The notes under the pieces are model-generated. The model did no database searches and was not told the DNA's origin. It saw nothing but the letters and a program-made list of their open reading frames with translations. Positions 56,119 to 64,000 of a stretch of DNA of 64,000 nucleotides are shown here, piece after piece. Position numbers and translations under genes: made by a program. Location of the stretch: assembly GCF_901000735.1 (NCBI RefSeq), contig NC_081548.1, forward strand, positions 6,761,364 to 6,825,363, given 5' to 3'. The DNA is from Corylus avellana. Lineage: Eukaryota; Streptophyta; Magnoliopsida; Fagales; Betulaceae. The first letter of the stretch is position 1; each line of letters opens with the position of its first letter.

Positions 56119-56919
56119 TAAAAAAAAAAAAAAAAAAAACAAAAACAAAAATAAAAAACTTTACCAAAACTAGGTGGTGGAGGAACAAGTGCTGGATTTG
56201 GCGTTGGCGCCGATGTTGTGTTTACCATCAAGTAAAACGGGTACACATCATACCAAAGATAGCAATTCGAAAGCATTACTCTGCTACTTTTCTTTCCTGC
56301 GCAGCAACCCGACAGATTCTTCATTGCTATCTGAAGACACCTATTGCAATCGAAACCCGACATGTCCGGCGTGCACTGCACAATGGCGTATAGTGTTTAT
56401 GAAGCTGTGAAATTCGCTTCTTTTGTCCCAAACTTCTTGGCTCTAGACGCAACTTTCGAAAAGCTACTTGCCAAGCCATTCATTGTTGCCATCACTAGCT
56501 TGTCAAATCGGTTAGGCTCTGAAACTGTATCCGTGCTCGAAATAAAAGAGGCAGGTTCAAAGGCCATGGTGGAGAAGATATACAAGTTAGAGTAGCGTAA
56601 CATGTACTTCGAGTACCAAGCCACGGCCACTTTCTCCTCGGCGCAGTATCCGACTATCTCTTCGGTTGCCACGGCGACACAATTTTCGCAGTCTACGGCA
56701 GGGAGGTCACCGCGGCACAGGAAGAGGTCGTAAACCGTGTCGACAAAGTTTCCAACGGAGGCGTTGTAGAATTCTAGGTTGCTGGTGGCTTTGGAGGAGA
56801 GGTAATCAAGGAGGCGAAGGAGGTTGGATTGGTAGTTGCTGTTGGTGGTTAAAGTGGTTGTGTTTGTGCAGATATGGTTGTAGACAATTGGGGTTAAAGT
56901 GATTAATGGGGTATATACA

Positions 56920-58590
56920 GCTTTGAATTTTTTGTATTGAAAATTTAAAAAAATTTATTTTGTAGTTATTTTTTTATTTGAATAATAGTAAAAAATAAAT
57001 GATGTAGTATAAAAAGTGAAACAAGTAAGAATTTTTTGATGTTATTTTATGAGAAAAAGTAATGTGAACAGTTTAAAAAATTAAAAAATTAAAAAAAAAA
57101 AGTTGGGGTGTAAGGATTCCAACTTGAACACCAAGAGACGAAGACTTTGACTCAACGTATTAGAGTGACATTTGAGAATATTAGGTCTTGGGTTTTGAAT
57201 GATTTGTTTCTACTTTTTTCTTTGGGAATGGTGAAGTTGTTGGAAATATAAATGAAATAATAGAGAAAATATGAAGGTGAAAAGAAATTAGGACTTTAAG
57301 GCTTGCTTACAATATCTTTAAAACCTATTTTATCCTATTTTTAAATGTTAAGAAATTTAACAAAATTATATAGAGTTTAACTTATATTAGGATGAGCCTT
57401 AAAACCCTATTTTTATAACCCCCAACCAATAACTGACATATAAGCAAAAACATAAAAAGTATACAAAAATAACTTGGACCAAAATACACTAGATTTTAGG
57501 ATGATAAAATTCCTAAAAGATTAACCTTCCATCTCTAGACGAGTTTTGAGGCATTGAAAACGGATTTTGAGGTAAGTCACAACCTGATACTAGGGGCTCT
57601 CAATAGTTTAAAGAATTATGTTGCTTTAGAATAGCTTTATAGGAAGAATAGCACACAAGAAAATTTGTAAGAGAAAGAAGTAAGAGATTGTGTCTTTGCC
57701 TATGACCAAACAATTATATTTATAGTGATTTTGGATACATCTAACGGCCCAAGATCATTTGATCTAATGGTCATGAATCGTAACCCTTCCAAAGGGGCTC
57801 GTTGTGGGCGATTTTGCCCCCGCTAAATCTTTTTTTTTTTTTTTTTTAATTCACTCAATTTATTGTTAATTGAAGATGATTTTTTATAAACAAGTTAGCA
57901 TTTTTGTATCTAGTCAATGTGGGACAAACTTTTTTTTCCCTACACTTCAAAATTTTGGTTTTCCCTCCAAAATTTTGGATTGAGTTGAAAGAGAAAATCT
58001 TTCAATTAAATGAATATAAAACTTTTACATATAAAATAAATTTCATAATTATTTGAAATACCCAAAATAAATTATTTATTTACATTAAATAAACTATTTA
58101 TTTACATTAAATAAATCTAACGAAATTTTCTTCTAGTCATCAACACCTATAAATATAGGCTTGTTAAACCAAACTACATTACCTTATTATGTTTGTTTGA
58201 GATTCTCAAAGTTATTTCGTCACAACAAATTAGTATCAAAACTTTGGTTTTCTTTTGCAGGATGACTAGTTAGTAAGGACTATGGTAATAGTTTGCCACC
58301 CAACAAAGAGAAAGAAAGCTAAGTTCGGGGAAAAAATTGCCACATTCCATAACAACATTAAGACAAATATAAAGAATCTTGAGGTGATAACATGGAGATA
58401 GTCTTATAGGGGCCAATAATTTCATACTATTAAGAGATTTGGGTAGGCTACTTAAAGTGAACCTGAACCTCCTTCAAATATATATTTGAAAATAAACTAC
58501 TTTCTATCAATTATATTCATAAACTGTACTTATATAGACTTACAACTTACTCCTACTGCAAAACAACTAAAAGACTCTTAAACTCTTACT
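56920..58590. other. AT-rich intergenic DNA, possible LTR remnant
   Basis: No gene found. 57550-58230 may be an old LTR. It ends GTCACAACA and is followed by AATTAGTATCAAAACTTTGG, a degenerate primer-site-like sequence. A TATAAATATAGG-like block at 58145-58160 lies before it. Ends and target duplication are not recognisable. Confidence 0.3.
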
Positions 58591-58599
58591 ATGATGCTT

Positions 58600-59521
58600 C
58601 ATCTACAGACATGGGCAGTGATTTGCTTCTAGATTAATCTGACTCTGTCTCATTTGATTGCATGTTTTCCTCTCCTACACTTCTAAATAAATATGCTGGT
58701 TCTTTAGGTGACAGCAGAGGAACTAATTAGTAGTTGTTTAGCATGAGAACTATGGATTCTATTGTTGGCCTATCAACTGGATCATTCTATATAGATAGTA
58801 AGCCAATATGGAGACATTTAACGACTTCATCTCTCGAGTAAGAGTCTCCCAATATTGGATCCACCAAATCCAAGGGTGTTCCATCCCTCCAAAGTTTCCA
58901 AGCCTGCATCAATTGGTTAAGTAATATTACATAAATATCATGTGATGAATATGATTGTACTAGCATAGAAAAACAAAATTAGAACATTTGGTTCATACTA
59001 CTCACATGGTTCAAAAGGTGTCTGGTAGTACCGTCTGATTGATTGAAAGAACTGATCTTCTTTCCACTTATAATTTCAAGAATTAGGACACTAAAACTAT
59101 ATACATTTGACTTTACAGAAAATTGTCCATGCATAGCATACTCTAGAGACATGTAACCACTACAAAGCAGCATCATTCATATACAAATGTCAGCCACAAG
59201 ACATGCATGCATGCTCTCACTTGTGTTACATAAATAATGTAATGCACGTAAAATTACTTACAATGTGCCGGCAATCCTATGAGTGTTTCCTCGAGTTTGG
59301 TCAATTCTAAAAATATTTGTCATGCCAAAGTCTGAAACTTTTGGATTCATATCCACATCTAACAAAACATTACTTGCTTTAAGATCACGATGTATAATTC
59401 TAAGCCGAGAATCTTCATGAAAATAAATAATCCCTCGAGCAACGTCTTTAATGATTTTGTAATGTGTTGGCCAATCTAGTTGTTTTTGTCTTTCAATGTC
59501 TATATGTTCACCAAAATTCAA
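58600..59521 (-). pseudogene. CRK kinase fragment, copy C
   Basis: Three 3' kinase exons remain on the minus strand. 59258-59521 is well preserved: [20 protein letters not shown], then [11 protein letters not shown] and SDFGM. 59010-59162 reads [20 protein letters not shown] and SFSV, with the APE-type Pro changed to Leu, the invariant Asp changed to Asn (SNVYSF) and the following Gly to Ser. The last exon (about 58600-58903) has a TAG at LLSI-stop-NDP where copy B has Gln. All exons for the ectodomain, membrane span and ATP-binding lobe are missing. Compared with copy B, the catalytic loop is better preserved, so it split off from a functional relative. It lies about 450 bases from the SelH-like exons. 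Confidence 0.85.
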
Positions 59522-59971
59522 TATTCACGTTAGAATAATGAACTAAAGTCAATTATATATCAAAAGAATTAAAGGAAAAAACATTCTACAAAAGAAAGAT
59601 CCTTTAGAATTATAGAGGGGTTACTCATGATTGTCGTTGTGATGAGGTTTTTTGACTGTAATCTGCATTGGCTAGACACATTATGGTAGTCTCATCGTTT
59701 AAAGAATTCTTAAATCCTTTTCCCGCTTCCACATAACCGATTAATTAAACCCACCAGGTAAATTGTACTATGAAAGTGTTGAATTGGCTTCGCAGAGGTG
59801 CTTCCATATCATGAAACCAAAACTCATTTTTTTTGGACAAGAGGATAGAAGAGGAAGAATCTAATTTGATACTTATCTCATGATATCTAGCGGCTTTATT
59901 GATAAAAGAATGCCAAGCTCGACCCAACTACTGAAACTGTCAGCAAAGTTAATAAAATTCGACAAGCATAC

Positions 59972-61214
59972 CCTATCAGGATTGACCAGCACTGTGATAC
60001 CAGCAACACTTTTCTCCGAACCTTCTTTCACCTGTATAGCCCTTGTCTTGAATGAATTGCATTGTTTGCTAGAGCAAAAGAACAAATAAATTAGGAAGAA
60101 CACTATGACATGGAAAGTTTATATCTTCTAAGCAATGGGCTGTTACAGGGCCGAGTAATGCTATGCATCACCCCATTATTCCCCCCTCCTATCCTCCCAA
60201 AGCTTATGTGGTGTGATCCCTCACAACATTTGGGGTATGGAAATGGGTTTTTAGTTGAAGGGATGGGAGATAATGGAGTGATGTATAGCAGTACTCATCT
60301 GAGCCATATAGCAGAAATCAAAGAACTACATCTTGGGAAATAATCCCCATACTCATCAAAGAAAATGAATACATTATGCAATAACAAGATTTTTAACTCA
60401 AAACTATTCAGATTCAAACATCAACATTCTGAAAATCCAGAACTCTGACAGTCACACTAAACACCAAATGGAAAAACAGGGGAACCATTCAAAACCTGAA
60501 TGCCTGCTAGAAAAAATTCAACCTTTAGTTGATATTTTTCTTGTCTTCTTATTTTGAACCCCAAAAAGAGTAATTACAACACTCAAAACATCATTTTCCA
60601 ATGTCTTTCTTCTATTTTCTCAACAACCAAACAGAAAGAATTAATGTAAACATACATTGACTCTCTCTATTTTCCAACATGTAACCCCAAATAAACCAAC
60701 AACCCAAGAAGCATGCTGATTATAACAAAAGCCCTAATCAACTTACTAATAACAATAAGTAAAAGGACAAGAATAACTAAACAAACCTCAACATTTCACT
60801 TTTCTTCGATTTCTGGCTTCTATTCCGAGCCAAACAAACCAACGCTAAATTTCTTTCACGTAAAAGTGAAAAACTCACTCACCAGTGCTCAATCACGATG
60901 GTCTTCGCGGTCGTGTCCGAGTTTACTTCCTCTAGCTCTTCTTCCTTCTTCTCAACCTTCTTGGCCTTCCTCTTCGGCAACTCAGGTTCCGGCTGCTCAA
61001 TCACGACGGTCTTCGAGTTCGGCGCCGAGTTTTTCTCCTCGTGCTCTTCTTCCTTCTTCGCAGCCTTATTCGTCTTCTTCTTCTTCAGCAACTCGGGCTC
61101 CGACTCAGCCGGGCCAGCTTTGGCCGCTCGCTTGGCCGAGCTCCGAGTCACCCTCTCCTGCAACTCGGGCTTTGCTGGGCCTTGCTGCTTGTCGCTTCGT
61201 TTCTTGGGCGCCAT
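59972..61214 (-). CDS. Selenoprotein-H-like (Cys form) nuclear protein, 3' end not found
   Basis: Exon 1 (60883-61214) starts ATG at 61214: MAPKKRSDK, then a Lys/Ala/Glu-rich nuclear-type region (TRSSAKRAAK; KKKKTNKAAKKEEE) ending VIEHC. The donor is G|GTGAGT. Exon 2 (59972-60068) follows acceptor CTCTAG and keeps the frame: KQCNSFKTRAIQVKEG, then ITVLVNPDR, donor G|GTATGC. The join makes CKQC, the CxxC redox motif of the SelT/W/H thioredoxin-like family. Plant SelH-like proteins have the same Lys-rich N-terminus. The expected last exon (RRGCFEIRE, then ISLLDMKRPF) is not visible between 59972 and the CRK fragment at 59521, nor elsewhere nearby. The gene is probably 3'-truncated by rearrangement, or its last exon is beyond my recognition. 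The other duplicate lacks the gene entirely. Confidence 0.65.
60153..60300. repeat. MITE in the SelH-like intron
   Basis: Inverted ends GAGTAATGCTATGCATCACC and, opposite, GAGTACTGCTATACATCACT. It lies within intron 1. A piece of the same repeat is near 5254. Confidence 0.65.
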
Positions 61215-61249
61215 TAGAGAAACAATAGAAGAAAGCCCCTGTCTGATTG

Positions 61250-62006
61250 TCTGACTCTCTCTTTCCCTCTCTCTCTCTCTCTGTGTCTGTGATATTAATT
61301 CATTTTCCCGCTAGGTGAATTTAAAAGGACGGTCTGGATTTTGAGTTGAGGAGATAGAATGGGCATGTGAAAAGATGGAATGGACAAAGAAGAATATCAA
61401 ATAATTTTATGGATATACAAATTTGTTTATTTTTTAAAAATAACAAAAAGGCAGAGAAGAGGGTCAACCACATATTTTTTAGGTTATATTTCTTCATATT
61501 TTTTATTATTTTATTAAAAAAAACTATTATAACATGATATAAAGGTTAAAGTAGTTTTGAGTGTTTTCTGTTTTTTTACTATTCATTAATATTTTTATTA
61601 TTAAAAAATATATATATATATTATTAAACAAAGAACCTATAAATATTCTTACGAGATTAAGATGGATTATAGTTTGATTCAATTCTAATGTAAGTTCTAT
61701 TTGTTTCAGCGTAAAATGATTTCAAGTAAAACTATAACCCAATTTAATCTTGAAGAAATATTTATAAGTTTTTTGTTTAATAATAATTTTTTCTTCTCTT
61801 TTTTTATGAACAACAAAACTCCATTCCTAAGCATGAATGGAGAAAGAATGATGGAGCATATATAACTATTGGGCTACCAACTTCTTTTATTTCTTGGCAA
61901 TCACATGACAGTCGGATACGTTAGATAATAATTTTGAAAAGTGTTTTCTTTATTTTGGTTTTGTGGAAAATATTTTGATATTTTAAAAATGTTTGTGCTT
62001 TAAATT

Positions 62007-62060
<54 letters not shown>

Positions 62061-62096
62061 TTTTTTAGATGGTGTATTTTTATTTTCTGTTTGAGA
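61250..62096. other. Start of duplicated non-coding segment
   Basis: 61250-61290 is a (CT)n tract in the leader of the SelH-like gene. From 61335 the sequence follows 21380 onward. A long (TA)n tract lies at 62011-62050, longer than its counterpart at 22069. No gene. Confidence 0.7.
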
Positions 62097-62268
62097 AGTG
62101 CTAAGGAGTTAAATAAATGAACTCAAAAAAATTTTCAAACTGACCTAACAAGGGTTTTAAAATTTTTTTTAAAAAAATGCAATTCTCTTTCCTTTGTCTG
62201 TCACTTACGGTCTACTACGTCAATTTGAAAATTTTTCTAAGTTCATTTATTTAGCTCCCTAGCACTCC
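62097..62268. repeat. MITE, sister of 22130-22310
   Basis: Ends AGTGCTAAGGAGTTAAATAA and an inverted copy. Same position in the second duplicate. Confidence 0.65.
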
Positions 62269-62934
62269 TCTTTTTGTTTCTAAGTTCATTTCTACGTCAA
62301 TTAGCTTACTAATTTAGATTAACTTTTTAAATATTTATAAACACTTGGTACTATTTTAAACAGATTAGAGAATACCTCTTCGAGACTGATTTGAAGGAAA
62401 TTTCTGTCCTTCGAGTAATGATATAAGGAGAGTCCTCCTCGAGTCCTTCCAAATATGACGTGACTTTTGAAATCACCATTAAATTTAAGATAATCATTAT
62501 TAAATTTTAATCTATTAGTAATTTTAAATGTCACATCACATTTAAATGGACTCAAATCTTTCTTATATCTTTACTTATATCATTAACATATAAGAAATAT
62601 ATTATTTTTATTTTATTAAATTTTTGTAGGAAATTCCAACTAACGGATTTATGAAAAATTTAGTTCGGATAGCATTTTATCAGGTCCACTGTACCTCGTC
62701 CACACTTTCCCAGCTCTCGACTGTAACACGCGGACGGATCAACGAAGGGTCAGGATGGGTCCAAGAGAAAGAGAATCATCATGCACCCCTACAATCAAAC
62801 AGTCAACGCCTGGATGTTGATTTTATTTATGAATATTGTAGTTTTTATACATTTGTACATAAATCAACATCTAAAATATAATTTGAAATCATGAATGGAA
62901 AGCACTGCATTAACTAAGTAGAATTTTTTTATTT

Positions 62935-63150
62935 TATTTTTGTAACAATTTCGAACTTCATTCATAAACTGATCGAATGTCTAATACGAGTGTAAAAGCT
63001 CGAACAAAAGAGCACAAAGCTCTACATGCCTAGAGCACGTAGCTCTAATATTACAACATTACGGATGCCTTTTGGAATTTCTTCAATCCAAACTTTATCT
63101 ATAACTTATTTTATTGCTGCTTTTGCTAGATCATGAATTGTTGTGAGAAT
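62935..63150 (-). pseudogene. LINE ORF2 C-terminal relic, second copy
   Basis: Minus-strand frame HDLAKAA... then VWIEEIPKGIRNVVILEL, the end of LINE RNase H. Paralogue of 23505-23725 and slightly better preserved (Trp kept). 63170-63470 repeats the possible LTR remnant of 23740-24010. Confidence 0.6.
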
Positions 63151-63648
63151 AATAGTCACAATTTAAGACTATTACTCACTTACAGTTGAACAATATCAAT
63201 GAGTCACAATTGAAGATTATCATTGAGTTACAATGAATAGTTAAAGACTATCACCTAACTTATCTAGTTAGAGTAGAAGTTTATTTGTATACAACATGAC
63301 TCTCCTAATAGAAGCATGTTATATTGTAAATATTACTCAGATGAATAAGAGCTTAATGCAATCTTATTAGGGCTTAATCTTGTGGATATAGATCATAGAC
63401 CGAACCACGTAAATCTCTGTGTTACTATCTTATTATTTCCGTATTTTTATTTCTTTCATATAATCATTATTATTTTTTTATTCTTCTTAATTTCTTTTTT
63501 CCCCCTTAAAACTAAGTATACTGCAAAGCTCAAAAAACACTTTCGATGCTGGGTCTATCAAAACAATTTTAAATCTAAAAAAATAAATAAATAAATAAAA
63601 ATTCTTCCTCCAATTGTTTGTAGGAGAATGAAATTAGTATTATTATTA

Positions 63649-64000
63649 GGGTTAAATACTCTTTTGTCTCCTGGGGTTTAAATAATACTTTTTTTTTTTT
63701 TTCTTCTTCTTTCAGGGTTTCATTTTTTATCACATGAGGTACTTGTGGCTTTCATAAAGACAAAGATAGTACCTCTGTTAAAATTTCATTCAAAGCTTAA
63801 CGAAACGTCATGTCAGCACCATTCCAAAATTGCCTTGTGTCATGTAATTAATTTTTTTAAAAAAAAATAAAAAGAATAAAAAATTATATTTTTCAAAAAA
63901 AAAAAAAAAAAAATTGAGGGTGGCTACCATTCCACTCCCCATTCACGCTTGGGGTGGCTTCAAACCACCAAAGAACCTGCACTGGCTTGTGGTGGTTTCA
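63649..64000. mobile_element. G-rich foldback/MULE-like element, left part (copy X3)
   Basis: Begins GGGTTAAATACTC after ATTATTATTA, with the left arm to about 63900 and then the GGGGTGGC core, cut by the window end. It gives the unmutated left end of the family. Confidence 0.7.

Larger units (their letters stand above)
51093..56905 (-). pseudogene. CRK (DUF26 receptor-like kinase) pseudogene, copy B
   Basis: All CRK exon types are recognisable on the minus strand. 56150-56905 has two DUF26 ectodomains (CRGDLPAVDCENCV; CTPDMSGFDCNRCL), with a TAA at 56397 between them and no signal peptide at the start. 53200-53335 is the transmembrane exon (LLLVIITIVAPISICAML). Near 52650-52725 is the P-loop ([11 protein letters not shown]). 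52206-52423 is intact ([35 protein letters not shown]). 51747-51985 has stops, HYDL for HRDL and DFS for DFG. 51474-51627 has [16 protein letters not shown], and 51093-51353 has a TAG after AWKL. CRKs are plasma-membrane kinases in stress and defence signalling. This copy cannot make one. Its intron holds a hairpin and a gene-capturing element. Confidence 0.9.

Noticed and set aside
60713..61254. Ser-rich frames of 118-171 residues on the plus strand
   Set aside because: Antisense of the Lys/Glu-rich first exon of the SelH-like gene, which has start, splice sites and family support on the minus strand.

Overview
The window reads as nuclear DNA of a dicotyledonous, probably woody, plant. The evidence is AT-rich intergenic DNA, plant-type introns, a TIR-NBS-LRR (TNL) resistance gene, DUF26 cysteine-rich receptor kinase (CRK) relics, a phytocyanin, and plant Copia, Gypsy, L1, CACTA, MULE and hAT elements. 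A Fagales-like tree is my best guess, at low confidence. Seven N runs interrupt the assembly. Three of the four 100-N runs and the longest run lie inside genes or repeats.

Layout. 1-1640: a Gypsy LTR end, a G-rich foldback element and a LINE relic. 1685-2585: orphan 3' end of a TNL gene. 3466-5845: a phytocyanin gene broken by a 1.3 kb solo LTR. 7100-9130: purine/pyrimidine repeats and an LTR-retrotransposon fragment. 11990-21343: a CRK pseudogene split by an 8.1 kb CACTA element, which holds a MULE-like element, which holds a Copia element. 21380-25522: MITEs, LINE relics and a second foldback copy. 26043-32880: a near-perfect foldback element and three tandem copies of the DNA upstream of the TNL gene. 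32954-39274: the only TNL gene that looks intact. 39478-42430: foldback repeats, a Copia remnant and a SINE. 43031-48920: a full-length but dead L1 LINE. 51093-56905: a second CRK pseudogene, with a giant hairpin and an element carrying a piece of ALG8 in its intron. 58600-59521: a third CRK fragment. 59972-61214: first two exons of a selenoprotein-H-like gene. 61335-64000: a repeat of 21380-24400.

The frame behind this is a large tandem duplication. The order is X(1-1400), Y(1690-24195), X(24196-25830), Z(25830-38340), Y'(38340-63648), X(63649-end). Y and Y' share the TNL 3' end, the MITEs, an hAT element and the CRK kinase exons. Insertions present in one copy have clean empty sites in the other: the CACTA target is intact at 51905 and the LINE target is intact at 9877. 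These insertions therefore post-date the duplication.

Functional content is small. The TNL (immune receptor) is the one convincing gene. The SelH-like gene has good exons but no visible last exon. The phytocyanin, all CRK copies, the LINE and the Copia element carry disabling lesions. I found no bacterial-type system, CRISPR array or obviously new enzyme system. The most unusual content is the four-level transposon nest, the ALG8 fragment inside a terminal-inverted-repeat element, and the triplicated TNL promoter.
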